A DNA stretch of 64,000 nucleotides from Scandinavium goeteborgense (lineage in GTDB: Bacteria; Pseudomonadota; Gammaproteobacteria; Enterobacterales; Enterobacteriaceae), in assembly GCF_003935895.2 (NCBI RefSeq), contig NZ_CP054058.1, forward strand, positions 1,922,001 through 1,986,000. The letters are read 5' to 3'. This document shows, one piece after another, positions 21,065 to 30,162 of this stretch. The first letter of the stretch is position 1. The number at the start of each line of letters is the position of its first letter. The notes below the pieces were generated by a model. That model did no database searches. It saw only the letters and a list, made by a program, of their open reading frames with translations, and was not told where the DNA came from. A program made the position numbers and the translations under genes.

Positions 21065-21790
21065 CTATTCGCCTGGCGTTGTCACCGTTTTGTGGGTGAC
21101 AGGGTCGATGTATTCCAGTTTGATATTTTGCAATGACTTACCCTGAATATGGGCGGCGCTAATATCCAGGGTTTCGTCGGCATAAACGCTTTTGTTGATA
21201 TCGGTCCATCGACAGTGGCTGCTATCGGTACAGTCACCGACACGCGCGATGACGGCGTGAATATTGCCTTGATTGGCAACGCGCTGTGCAGCGGTATCTA
21301 TCACCAGTTTGACCTGCGGATGCTCCGGCGGCACGTTAACCACCACACCCCAACTCATTTCAATACCAACCGCAGTGCTGACATCATCGTTGCCTGCCGG
21401 AACGGTCACGTCCGGCGTTGAACCGGGAACGGCATTGATCCACACCCGATAAGAAACTTCTTTTTGCAGTGGTTTGAGGCTCACAAAGCGTAATGACTGT
21501 GTTGCACCGGCAGGGAGCGCAAAGCGTGCAGGGGTCACCACCAGACTGTCAGCACTGCCCATCTTCACTTTCACTTCGTGCTCTTGCGCCGTGGCGGGGT
21601 GCTCAACGCGCCTGACGTCCACTGCCATGAAGCGAGTTTCCGTGCTTTTAGAGATCACATGCACGACGCCGTTACCCTGCGGAGTGAGCATGACCCGCAT
21701 CGGGAACACCGTCACGTTTGCGTATGCAGGTGCGAGGCTCATCAGGCTAAGGAGCAACAAGCCACTCAGGGAGGCACGTTTGAAAGTCAT
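21065..21790 (-). CDS. Alpha-fimbrial periplasmic chaperone, second copy (last gene of operon)
   Basis: A 241-residue secreted protein with a signal peptide ending near ANV. It has the alternate-pathway (CfaA/EcpE-type) pilus chaperone pattern: VTVFPMRVMLTPQGNGVVHV at the mature start, the ITP/VTPARFALPAGATQSLRFV subunit-binding strand and YRVWI. It follows the adhesin gene by 10 bases and ends the operon. Having a second chaperone in this position resembles the ecp pilus operon; it may be dedicated to the tip adhesin (inference). Confidence 0.88.
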   Translation of the reverse strand: MTFKRASLSGLLLLSLMSLAPAYANVTVFPMRVMLTPQGNGVVHVISKSTETRFMAVDVRRVEHPATAQEHEVKVKMGSADSLVVTPARFALPAGATQSLRFVSLKPLQKEVSYRVWINAVPGSTPDVTVPAGNDDVSTAVGIEMSWGVVVNVPPEHPQVKLVIDTAAQRVANQGNIHAVIARVGDCTDSSHCRWTDINKSVYADETLDISAAHIQGKSLQNIKLEYIDPVTHKTVTTPGE

Positions 21791-21800
21791 TTATCGACTC

Positions 21801-22922
21801 CTACATCTGGGTGGTCAAAAAGAGTCTGAGCCTGGCGGTGTACTGTCCGGCTTGCTTACTGGCAATGGCAAATTCCGGTGTGGTAAAGCGCAGTCGGGAA
21901 GGGACACAGACTACAGGTTGCGGAATGCCCGGCAGATAGACCGATCTGAGTGGAACGTGCTGAATGTCCCGAATGACGTAATCCTGCATGTTGACCATTG
22001 TGCTGTAAGCGTTCGTTGTGGGGTCAAGGATTTCAAGATGGTAGTCAATGCGATGACCTTCGTCCCCTTGGCCTTGATTATAAACAGAGAACATTGAAGC
22101 CTCACGGCCATCTGCGAAGGATGTCTGGTCATGTGCGTTCAGAGTAAATGTACTGCTGTTGGCGTTATAACCATCATAGAGGCACATGTCCAGTGATGCC
22201 GTTCCGCTCAGCATGGCCTGGTTGCCAGATGTACCTGGCAGAGGGCGCAGGTTTAAATCCACATGGGGGGCGGCGGTGCCAAATTCGGGAAGGTATATTT
22301 GCTGATTATTATTGTCAGTGACGTTTAGCGTGATATGGGCGTTCCAGTTAGCCAGTTTTTTACCCGGAGACCATTGCCATAACTCCAGAGTCATATTGGC
22401 TTGCCAGATTCCGCCGACGGGCAAGGCTGCTAACTGATCCGGGGTAATATACATATAGAGATTTGTGCCGCTGCCTGCCACGCCTGAGCCAGCCGATTCA
22501 GCAGAAGTGACCTCGAATTTACTGCTACCTTGCGTGTGATAGCCCATAACATTTATAACCGCATGTAATCCACTACGTTTCTCGATAAATAACAAGGGAA
22601 TAGACGTTATTCCATAATCATCCCAATCCCCTTCATTGTTATGTGCTTCACCACTTTTACACTGCCCAGTGTCCGGCTTCGAATTTGATAAACAGCGCCA
22701 GTTGTTTCTTGCCCATAATCCTGGGTTAGATGTGTCATAACCGCCATTTTCATTAATCCAGATGTCGACCTGTGCGGGCAACGCACTTTTGTCAAAATCT
22801 GCCGTAATAGTGGTATCCCGTCCGGCTGGTGCAATGCTTTCAGCTTTTGCCTGAGTACAGGAGAATATTAAGACCAGGCTCATCGCCAGGCAGATGAGGA
22901 AGGTACGAACAAAGTTTTGCAT
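21801..22922 (-). CDS. CS1/CFA-type fimbrial tip adhesin
   Basis: A 373-residue secreted protein corresponding to the CfaE/CooD/TcfD tip subunit. A signal peptide (MQNFVRTFLICLAMSLVLIFSCTQAKA) precedes an N-terminal adhesin domain with a disulfide-sized Cys pair (WRCLSN...GQCKSG) and a C-terminal pilin-like domain ending AGQYTARLRLFLTTQM. A longer frame is open upstream inside the usher gene; the ATG chosen lies one base after the usher stop and starts a proper signal peptide. The receptor is unknown and the binding face is expected to be lineage-specific. Confidence 0.86.
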   Translation of the reverse strand: MQNFVRTFLICLAMSLVLIFSCTQAKAESIAPAGRDTTITADFDKSALPAQVDIWINENGGYDTSNPGLWARNNWRCLSNSKPDTGQCKSGEAHNNEGDWDDYGITSIPLLFIEKRSGLHAVINVMGYHTQGSSKFEVTSAESAGSGVAGSGTNLYMYITPDQLAALPVGGIWQANMTLELWQWSPGKKLANWNAHITLNVTDNNNQQIYLPEFGTAAPHVDLNLRPLPGTSGNQAMLSGTASLDMCLYDGYNANSSTFTLNAHDQTSFADGREASMFSVYNQGQGDEGHRIDYHLEILDPTTNAYSTMVNMQDYVIRDIQHVPLRSVYLPGIPQPVVCVPSRLRFTTPEFAIASKQAGQYTARLRLFLTTQM

Positions 22923-22923
22923 A

Positions 22924-25608
22924 TTAATCTCGGGAAGCAGATGAAGCCTGATGACGTAACTCTTCAGGAAGTTGGGCAGGGGTAATTGGCGTGCAGTGTG
23001 TTTCACCTACGAAGCGCACGACGTCGCGTTTAGACTCAACCTTCACCGGACACTGATAAATAGCGCTGGAATTTTCCAGATACAGATTTTTCGGTTGTTG
23101 GGTCAGTTCTGCGGTGAAACCACCGTCTTCTTCGGCAATAAAAGAGTGGGCATTAAGGAGTTTGCCTTCACTAAGCGGCTGACCTGTCGCGGTAAGCAAG
23201 GTACCAATATAAGTATAGTGTGATTCCATTTTAACCTCGCGCACCTTCATCTTACCCGGCAGCAGGAACACCGACTGATTGCCCGCCCCACGGGTGATAT
23301 CGGCCATACTGGTCTGGCGTACGTCGCTGTTCTCATTCACCGAGACTTTATCCGCCTCGAAACCATTGACCGGGAATAAGGCTTTACTGCCCTGGCTCAT
23401 TTGGGCTGAACCGCCGCCGTCGACCGCAACATTGACTAGCGCTTCATTGTCCTTATTTGCGTCCTCATCGCCATTGACCCGGACTGCGACTGCCGCACCT
23501 GGCGAACCCGTCCCTGCCGGACCCCAGTAAAAACCTGAGTGTGATAAGGCCATAGAGGAACTGTAAGTACCGCTGAGGGCCGTCTGGTGCGTTTGCTGTG
23601 TGCGATCGTAACTATCGGACAACGTAGCCGAAGCATCACCATATTGGCCATTCATATGCCCGTGCACATCGGCATTCATATTGGTACTGTTGTTGCCCCC
23701 GACGGTGACGCCGAACTGTCGTTGATTTGCTTCGCCCCAGTTCCAGTCCTGACTTGCCGAATAATTAAACTGAGCATCACCGGATTTGCTGCCCTGGTAA
23801 TCGGTACTGACTGACGTATGGCTGGCCCTTCCGGTGTTATTGGCAGGTGTGCTGCGGGTCAATGTGAAGCCAAGATAAAGTCCCTTATCTTCATTGGCCT
23901 CATCATCGCTGGTGCGGTTATAGGCACCAAAGCGTGTGCTGACCGACATCCCTTTCCACAGAAAGCTGCGGTTAAGCGTAAGTTGTACCGTCCTGGATGA
24001 GGAGTCAGCCTGGGTTGCATTGGCCATATTGTCTTCAAAAGAGCGTGAGGCATCGTAGTTATCATTCGTCAGGCTGGTGTTGGTATTGAATGTATAACCC
24101 AGTGATACCGACCATGCTTTCACGGGCACTGCAATCGTGGCATTCAAGGTCTTATAGCAGCCAATGTCGGCATAATCCTGACGGTCAGTGTCCGTCGCAC
24201 ATTCGTTGCCATAGGCCGCGTTGCGGTAAACGCTCAGTGAGAAACCGTCGTTATAACTGAGCTGTTCAGAATCACCTTTCGTACCGTCGCTGCCTGTCAG
24301 CAGGTTGGTCTGGACATCCAGCACACCGTCAAGAAATCGATTATCAAAGCCGTGCGTCCACTCGACACCGCCTTCCATAAAATGCTGATCGGCTATTTTC
24401 GCCACCCCAGCGGTTAACGTAGTCGAACTTCCAACGGGCAGGCGAGCGCCAGCCTGGAACGCAGTCTCATTCTGTGTGTCATCGTGGGTGTTGCCGCTGC
24501 CGCTGACCTGGTTGGCGACTTTGCCGCCCTGGATAAACCATTGCATATGACCATCGCCAATTCCGCCGGTGCGGGTATAAGGCTGCACTTCGGTACGCGC
24601 GAGATTGTTATCTTCGTACACTTTTAGCGTAACGCTGTAGCTCCCGGCCGGGAAATTACCGGTATCGAGGGTATTGGAGCCGCTGTTTAAATAAAACGTG
24701 CCGAGGAGTTGATTGCCACGGTAAGCATCCACGCGGGATTTACGCGACAACAGAATGACAACAGGTGAGCCTTTACTGGCTTCTTCCCGGTTCAGGTAGC
24801 TCAATGAACTCCCTGCTCGTACGCCGTCGATAGCGCCGAGGGGCAGCATAGTGAAATTGATATTCCCGCCCAGATTGCTGGATAAATCGCGGGAGTCCAT
24901 TCGACCGACCTGCACGTAATGGCGCTGGCCAAGGCTCTGGCGATAGTAAAAATCATCAACATTGACGGCTTGTTCCGTCGTGTCGTCGCTGCGATACGCA
25001 TTGAGTGACCAGTCAAAACCGACATAGCCATTGGTCAGAACGCCAAGCGCACCTGCGCCCTGCAGCGAGATATTGCTGTAATCTTTCTCAGCGACCACGT
25101 TGAGGATCTGCTGGTGTATAAACGCGTTTTCAGTTTCGCGAGTGGGGGTATAATAAAGCGCATGTTTATCCCCTTCTGGTAACAGTTTTTTGTCGAGAAA
25201 CACACTGACTTTTGAATCGTTTTCATCGTAAATGATTGCCAGTTTGTCAGTGGTGAGAAAGCCACAACCCGCTGCATTGTTGTTGCTGCTGCAGGAAAGA
25301 TTGCCATTACGCGTAAGGGGGTGTGAGATTTGGTCGGCCAGTTGTGTATATTCCTGACTCTCTTTTTTAAGCGGTAAATTTAAGGCATTCAACACGTCAA
25401 GTGGTTTGACAAACTGCACGCTGTCGAGGGTGACGTTCGCTTCAAACAGGCCAGCCGATTGGCCCAGCAAGCTGACGTCAATCCAAACTTTTTGGCCGGT
25501 GACCAGTTCTTCAAAACCAGCAGGCACTTCAGATGCCGCGAATGCTGTGGAACCGAATAAGGCGAAATGAATAGCCAGGCAGCAAACGGATGCTTTCCAT
25601 GATTTCAT
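22924..25608 (-). CDS. Alpha-fimbrial outer-membrane usher (CfaC/TcfC-like)
   Basis: An 894-residue usher, in the size range of the class. A signal peptide ends at AFAA, followed by an N-terminal domain, a beta-barrel region with many aromatic-ended strands and plug features, and a C-terminal domain with Cys pairs (IYQCPVKV...GETHCTPI). It exports and assembles the pilin received from the chaperones. No frameshift or internal stop. Only one base separates its stop from the adhesin start, so the two are probably translationally coupled. Confidence 0.92.
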   Translation of the reverse strand: MKSWKASVCCLAIHFALFGSTAFAASEVPAGFEELVTGQKVWIDVSLLGQSAGLFEANVTLDSVQFVKPLDVLNALNLPLKKESQEYTQLADQISHPLTRNGNLSCSSNNNAAGCGFLTTDKLAIIYDENDSKVSVFLDKKLLPEGDKHALYYTPTRETENAFIHQQILNVVAEKDYSNISLQGAGALGVLTNGYVGFDWSLNAYRSDDTTEQAVNVDDFYYRQSLGQRHYVQVGRMDSRDLSSNLGGNINFTMLPLGAIDGVRAGSSLSYLNREEASKGSPVVILLSRKSRVDAYRGNQLLGTFYLNSGSNTLDTGNFPAGSYSVTLKVYEDNNLARTEVQPYTRTGGIGDGHMQWFIQGGKVANQVSGSGNTHDDTQNETAFQAGARLPVGSSTTLTAGVAKIADQHFMEGGVEWTHGFDNRFLDGVLDVQTNLLTGSDGTKGDSEQLSYNDGFSLSVYRNAAYGNECATDTDRQDYADIGCYKTLNATIAVPVKAWSVSLGYTFNTNTSLTNDNYDASRSFEDNMANATQADSSSRTVQLTLNRSFLWKGMSVSTRFGAYNRTSDDEANEDKGLYLGFTLTRSTPANNTGRASHTSVSTDYQGSKSGDAQFNYSASQDWNWGEANQRQFGVTVGGNNSTNMNADVHGHMNGQYGDASATLSDSYDRTQQTHQTALSGTYSSSMALSHSGFYWGPAGTGSPGAAVAVRVNGDEDANKDNEALVNVAVDGGGSAQMSQGSKALFPVNGFEADKVSVNENSDVRQTSMADITRGAGNQSVFLLPGKMKVREVKMESHYTYIGTLLTATGQPLSEGKLLNAHSFIAEEDGGFTAELTQQPKNLYLENSSAIYQCPVKVESKRDVVRFVGETHCTPITPAQLPEELRHQASSASRD

Positions 25609-25632
25609 ACACTTCCCCTTATCAGAAAAAAT

Positions 25633-25674
25633 TCAAAAAAAACCTGCCACCCCAAATCGATAAGGGGGCAGGTT
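25633..25674 (-). terminator. Attenuating terminator between major pilin and usher
   Basis: On the minus strand AACCTGCC and GGCAGGTT pair and are followed by eight or more U residues, between the pilin stop and the usher start. In pilus operons such a partial terminator yields much more pilin than usher mRNA. Confidence 0.82.
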
Positions 25675-25699
25675 GGATGCCAATAAATTCAGTACAAAC

Positions 25700-26194
25700 T
25701 TATTCGGTAGCCTGGGTCAGGATCAGGGAAACCATGCCGGTGTACTGGCCAGTAGGAATTGCCTGAGTAACAGTCTGCTGAATAACCAGTGGCAGAGTGA
25801 TTGAACCCTGTTTGGTTTCTGCAGTAGGGAACAGTTCGGTACCTGCAAATGCCTGAGGTGTTGCAGTCAGTACTTTACCGCCCAATTTTACATCCAGAGT
25901 GGTCGCGCCGGCGCCGGTGGTATTGTTCAGTGTTGGGTTTGCAGTAATGCTGGCGTTGATATCTTTTTCCGCATCGTTAGACCAGATTTTGGTATCAATA
26001 GAGTAAGGAGAAAGACCTACGCCAGGGATATACTGCATATCAATACTGGATGGCAGAGCTTCACCGTCAGATTGTGTGATATCCAGGGTGGCATCTACTG
26101 TTGCGTTAACAGTAATATCTTTTTCGATCGCGAAGGCATTAACAGCGACGCCAAGAACCATTGCAGTTACAACAGATTTAAATACGATATTCAT
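25700..26194 (-). CDS. CS1-type fimbrial major subunit
   Basis: A 164-residue pilin. A signal peptide ends NAFA and the mature protein begins IEKDITVNATVDATLDITQSDG, close in pattern to the mature start of CfaB (VEKNITV...SVDP..D), with DGEALPSSIDMQY and the C-terminal PTGQYTGMVSLILTQ strand typical of the class. No cysteines in the mature part, as usual for alpha-pilins. A 16-codon upstream extension is open; the ATG at 26194 has AAAGG at good spacing and starts the signal peptide. Confidence 0.9.
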   Translation of the reverse strand: MNIVFKSVVTAMVLGVAVNAFAIEKDITVNATVDATLDITQSDGEALPSSIDMQYIPGVGLSPYSIDTKIWSNDAEKDINASITANPTLNNTTGAGATTLDVKLGGKVLTATPQAFAGTELFPTAETKQGSITLPLVIQQTVTQAIPTGQYTGMVSLILTQATE

Positions 26195-26277
26195 AATTAA
26201 TAGACCTTTAGACAGAGTTTGGCTGCACAATGATTTGCGCAAGTTATTAAGGTTGAGAGTGACAGACTGCTTTTGAA

Positions 26278-27009
26278 TTATGACAATGAAAATACTTTGC
26301 TTGTCATTTTTTTATCTACCCAGTTTCTATATTCCACTTTAACGACTCCTTTGAGTGATGTTTTAAAAGATGCCGGAAGTGTGAATGTCTGATCTGGGTA
26401 TATTTTTTTAGTGATGGCTTCCCAAGTACATCCTGCATCACTATTTTTTTCTGGACAAACACCGATCCGGGTTAATTCAATGTGAAGATTACCGGTATTT
26501 GTGATGGCTTTTTTCTGAGCATCCAGCGTGAAATTAATCTCTGGAGTGACCGGAGGTACGAAGATCAGCGCTCCCCAAGAGATATTGATACCCACTTTAC
26601 TGCTGGAGTTGGGGGAATCCGGTGCCTTTTCATTATCAAGCCCCTGGATAGGATCGAAGTACACCCGATACACCTGTTCTTTAGTTGGCGGTATCATGTT
26701 TACAAGGCGCGTAATCCGAGTAGTACCCGATGCCAGGCCAAACTTAGAGGGGGTGATAATCAAATTTTTGCTTTCACTCTGGCTGAGTACTCTTTCTTTT
26801 TCTTGTTTTGTTCCGGGATTTTCAATCTTCTTGACCGTTGCTTTGACATATTCAGTTTGTTTAGAACCAGAGATGATTTTAATTTGCCCTGCGCCTTGCT
26901 GATTCATTTTTACCGACATCGGATAAACGGTAACGGCAGAAAATGCGGAAGAGGATATTAATAATCCAGTCATAGCGGCAAGAGACGTTAAACGGAAAAA
27001 TTTGTTCAT
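26278..27009 (-). CDS. Alpha-fimbrial periplasmic chaperone, first gene of operon
   Basis: A 243-residue chaperone of the CfaA/TcfA/CblB class with a signal peptide ending SSSAFSA, the mature start VTVYPMSVKMNQQGAGQIKI, the ITPSKFGLASGTTRITRLV binding strand and QVYRVYF. It shares the same architecture as the last gene of the operon but is clearly diverged from it, so the two are not a recent duplication. The gene looks noticeably richer in A and T than the usher gene. Confidence 0.9.
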   Translation of the reverse strand: MNKFFRLTSLAAMTGLLISSSAFSAVTVYPMSVKMNQQGAGQIKIISGSKQTEYVKATVKKIENPGTKQEKERVLSQSESKNLIITPSKFGLASGTTRITRLVNMIPPTKEQVYRVYFDPIQGLDNEKAPDSPNSSSKVGINISWGALIFVPPVTPEINFTLDAQKKAITNTGNLHIELTRIGVCPEKNSDAGCTWEAITKKIYPDQTFTLPASFKTSLKGVVKVEYRNWVDKKMTSKVFSLS

Positions 27010-27575
27010 TTTTGGATTGCACTCATTATAAGATAATTAGTAAGTCCATTCTGGTGTGTTAACCATATTAATTCAGGATGCGTTTCGCTTACTAATAACA
27101 CTCTTTATGTCGAGTGGGGAAATGCTTTGAATTATGGGTCAGTCCGTTGTGTGAGATGAATCATACATATCTAACATGACTTAGGGAAGTGCTTGTATTT
27201 ATCCTTGGCAGCAATAAAGCCAAAGCAATGGCGAAGGGAAATAATATTTATAACAATATAATATTCTTATCACAATGAATGGTAACGATTATTTTTAGCG
27301 AGTGGAATAAATGTTGCGGAAATGTTTTTGCTATCAATGTCTTATTACTGGATACTTAATGAATAATACAGTTAATTTAATAAAAGTGAGGGATATTGCG
27401 TATGCAAAAATAAAATGTCCGTTTACGTAATAAAATCAGCACGTAACGGCTGTTTTTTGAACTGGTGTATACATTGATGGTATCAATGGTTTAGTCGGGA
27501 ATCCGCTCCGTACGAGCTACCGTGAGGCCTCCGAAAAGGCCTCATTATGAGAACGTACAGTGCCTGGCACGATGT
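27010..27575. other. AT-rich region upstream of the fimbrial operon
   Basis: 566 bases without a supported ORF, strongly AT-rich, between the fimbrial operon and yniA (both minus strand). It must hold the fimbrial promoter and is a likely H-NS target. No regulator gene of the CfaD/Rns or EcpR kind is present. A small palindrome, GAGGCCTCCGAAAAGGCCTC at 27526-27545, lies just downstream of yniA and may end its transcript. Confidence 0.6.
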
Positions 27576-28433
27576 TTATGCGGCCAATACTCGGTCCAGC
27601 GCTTTTTGCGCATTCACAAGATGCTGCCCACCAAACAGAATGGCGCGGTTAAGCAGGGTATAGAGCTGATAGACCGGCTGGCGTTCGAGGAAGTCCGGCG
27701 GCAGCGGTGACACCGACTGATAGCCATCATAAATTTGCGGGGGCTGTTCCGGGTGTAGCGGCAGCATCGCTAAATCACACTCTCTGTCACCCCAATAACA
27801 GGCGGGGTCAAAGATATACGGCCCGGATGGCCCAAGCGCACAGTTACCTGACCATAAATCACCGTGCAATAATGACGGTTGCGGCTGGTGCGAACTTAGA
27901 CGCTGGTGGATGTGCTCGACGATGGCATCAATATTACCGAACGCGAGACCTTTTTCGGCCGCGAGTTCGAGCTGCCAGCCAATGCGCTGTTCGGCAAAGA
28001 ACGTGGACCAGCGGCGCTGCCAGGCGTTGGGTTGGGGAGTAGTAGAAAGGTCATTGTCGAAGTCGAGGCCAAACTGCGGCTGCTCACTCCACTGATGAAG
28101 ACGAGCCAGCTGCTGGCCGAGCAGGAAGGCGTTGTGTGCATCCAGCGGTCGGGGAGGGAGAAACTCCATCACCACAAAGCTATAATCACGGTCACTGCCA
28201 ACGGCGTACACCTCAGGTACGGCAACGGTCTCGCTGCGCGCCAGCAGGTCGAGCTGATCGGCTTCCGCGGTGAAGATGGGCAGCATTTCTCGCTCATCGC
28301 ATTTAACGAAATAGTCCTGACCGCTAACGCGTAAATGCCATGCGGCGTGGATTTCTCCGCCGGGCAGTTCGTTGCGCAGCTCGATTTCGCCGTCTCCGTG
28401 CTCTTTCAACAGGCTACAGATCGCTTGCCACAT
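27576..28433 (-). CDS. yniA: Fructosamine-kinase-family protein YniA
   Basis: A 285-residue kinase of the fructosamine/ketosamine-3-kinase family (aminoglycoside-phosphotransferase fold), one residue shorter than E. coli YniA. Visible elements are the nucleotide-binding Lys in YFVKCDE, the catalytic loop LLHGDLWSGN (about residues 190-200) and the metal-binding FDPACYWGDRECDLAM. Such kinases phosphorylate glycated amines so they can be deglycated; the E. coli protein has only partial functional evidence. The ATG at 28433 is preferred over one 15 bases upstream because GGGAGAG precedes it. Confidence 0.93.
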   Translation of the reverse strand: MWQAICSLLKEHGDGEIELRNELPGGEIHAAWHLRVSGQDYFVKCDEREMLPIFTAEADQLDLLARSETVAVPEVYAVGSDRDYSFVVMEFLPPRPLDAHNAFLLGQQLARLHQWSEQPQFGLDFDNDLSTTPQPNAWQRRWSTFFAEQRIGWQLELAAEKGLAFGNIDAIVEHIHQRLSSHQPQPSLLHGDLWSGNCALGPSGPYIFDPACYWGDRECDLAMLPLHPEQPPQIYDGYQSVSPLPPDFLERQPVYQLYTLLNRAILFGGQHLVNAQKALDRVLAA

Positions 28434-28520
28434 GCTATCTCTCCCCATGTTTTCTGCCAGATCATAAGGTTAGCGCATAAATGCGGTGGAAAAACTCGAA
28501 CTGACGCACAACTGTGCGTT

Positions 28521-28823
28521 TTAACGTGTCGTATTGGTTGCGTTGTCCTGCAGCCAGTGTTCAAAGGTCACTACGCTGACATCGGGCTGGTGACCGAGTG
28601 CAGTTTCCGCCAGGCCGGTAGTCAGGGCTTTGATATCGTCTTCACTTTGCGGGCTGACCAGCCCAAACGTATTGGTGCCCAAATCATGCACTTTGCCGTC
28701 GTCGTCGGTCAGTGTCAGCGTAAATCCGGCGCGGGTCAGATGGTTATTGAGCTCATTGATTTCGGTCAGCGTCTGTTCATGAAAACTGACCGTCACCACG
28801 TAACGCGTGATTTCTCCGCTCAT
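28521..28823 (-). CDS. ydiZ: Uncharacterised protein YdiZ
   Basis: A 100-residue protein conserved in the enterobacteria at this locus between pfkB and yniA. The sequence ITRYVVTVSFHEQTLTEINELNNHLTRAGF is typical of the family; no catalytic motif can be named. A longer frame is open upstream, but the ATG at 28823 has GAGG six bases before it. Function unknown. Confidence 0.85.
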   Translation of the reverse strand: MSGEITRYVVTVSFHEQTLTEINELNNHLTRAGFTLTLTDDDGKVHDLGTNTFGLVSPQSEDDIKALTTGLAETALGHQPDVSVVTFEHWLQDNATNTTR

Positions 28824-28913
28824 CGGGAACCTCGTTGTTAAGCATGGAGTTTTATAGCATAGCCGATTACCGTCAATTTTCGACTCCCGCCGCGGTTTCA
28901 GCGGGAGCAACGT

Positions 28914-29846
28914 TCAGCGTCGGCACAAATAATCGTAAATATTTCGCGTGTTTTCTAATGAGCACAAACGCGTACCCTGGTTGATGGTGGCGGCACTGCC
29001 GGCGGCCACGCCGTAGCGCACCATTTCGTCGAGCGATGCGTTCTCCGCCAGTTTAAGCACCATAGCGCCGACCATGCTGTCACCGGCTCCGACCGTGCTC
29101 TGGCTTTTAACCGGCGGCGGCACAACCTGCACGCTGCCATCGGCATCGACGCCTAATGCACCCTGTGGCCCCAATGAGACAACCACACGCCGCGCTTTTC
29201 CGCTGCGGACAATCTCTTCGGCCGCTTTGCGTACGTCATCAGGCTGCGTCAATTCCCGCTGCACGAGTGCGCTGAGTTCTTTCTGATTTGGTTTCACCAG
29301 CTCAATACCGCCGACGTCCAGTGCGGCGGAAAGGGCGTCACCGGAGCTGTCCACCACACAGCGAATACCGTGCTGTTGGGCTGATTTGATAAGCTCTACT
29401 AGCTTCGCCACATCTACGCCGGGCGGCAGACTGCCGCTGATCACCAAAATTGCGCCGACTTCGATTTGCAGGGCTTTCCGTTCAAGCTGGCGGAATTCGT
29501 CTTCATTTAATGCCGCACCGGGCATCACAAAGCGATACTGCTCGCCGCTGGTTTCGACATGTACGTGAAGATTTTGACGCGTCCAGTCGTGGGCGGTGAC
29601 CGTTTGCACAGGCACTTGCTCATCTGCAAGAAGGGATATCAGATGCTCGCCGGAGGCGCCACCGGCCGGGAAAATGGCCGTGGATTTACCGCCGAGAAAC
29701 GTGATGGCGCGGGCAACGTTTATTCCACCGCCGCCAGGCTCAAATACCGGGGCGCTACAGCGTAATTTGCCTTCAGGATAGATTTGCGGAGTCAGCGTTG
29801 CGCTGTCGAGAGAGGGTGCCAGCGTAAGCGTATAGATATTAACCAT
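28914..29846 (-). CDS. pfkB: 6-phosphofructokinase II (PfkB family)
   Basis: Minor phosphofructokinase of glycolysis, using ATP and fructose-6-phosphate. 310 residues, one more than in E. coli. Ribokinase-family signatures are clear: GGGGINVARAITFLGG near residues 37-52 and STVGAGDSMVGAMVL near residues 248-262, the latter with the catalytic Asp. Start is preceded by GGAGG. Transcribed away from ydiY; the ATP-inhibited regulation known for E. coli PfkB is presumably shared. Confidence 0.96.
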   Translation of the reverse strand: MVNIYTLTLAPSLDSATLTPQIYPEGKLRCSAPVFEPGGGGINVARAITFLGGKSTAIFPAGGASGEHLISLLADEQVPVQTVTAHDWTRQNLHVHVETSGEQYRFVMPGAALNEDEFRQLERKALQIEVGAILVISGSLPPGVDVAKLVELIKSAQQHGIRCVVDSSGDALSAALDVGGIELVKPNQKELSALVQRELTQPDDVRKAAEEIVRSGKARRVVVSLGPQGALGVDADGSVQVVPPPVKSQSTVGAGDSMVGAMVLKLAENASLDEMVRYGVAAGSAATINQGTRLCSLENTRNIYDYLCRR

Positions 29847-30162
29847 TCGATTACCTCCATTTATGACCCTGACGAGTCGCCGATTTTATGGTCAGCGATA
29901 AGCCTGGCACCTTAAAAGGGGTTAAGAAAGTGACAAGGATATGATTTTTCGCAAATTTACAATCCCTAATGACCGCGTTTATATATGAAATTAAATGTCA
30001 TTTGAGATCGTTCTTATTCAAAAAATGAAACAAGAATTCATTGCTATGTTATTCACGCCTTTTTATAATTTGTTACCTTTCTTAGGACCGCCTGTTGTTG
30101 ATCCTCGCGAAAGTTTCCGGGACCGTAATGGTCTCTTTTTTTGTTGTACGGACTCATAATAA
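29847..30162. promoter_or_regulatory. pfkB-ydiY divergent region with terminator-like hairpin before ydiY
   Basis: 316 bases without a gene between divergent pfkB and ydiY. Near its right end, at about 30119-30142, GGGACC pairs with GGTCTC (one G-U pair) and is followed by seven T residues, only 20 bases before the ydiY ATG and on the same strand. This would be a terminator inside the ydiY leader, so ydiY may be controlled by attenuation. Confidence 0.55.

Noticed and set aside
21065-27009. Classical FGS/type 1 (gamma) chaperone-usher fimbriae
   Set aside because: Pilin, chaperones and usher have CS1/CFA/Tcf-type sequences and the pilin lacks the disulfide of type 1 pilins.
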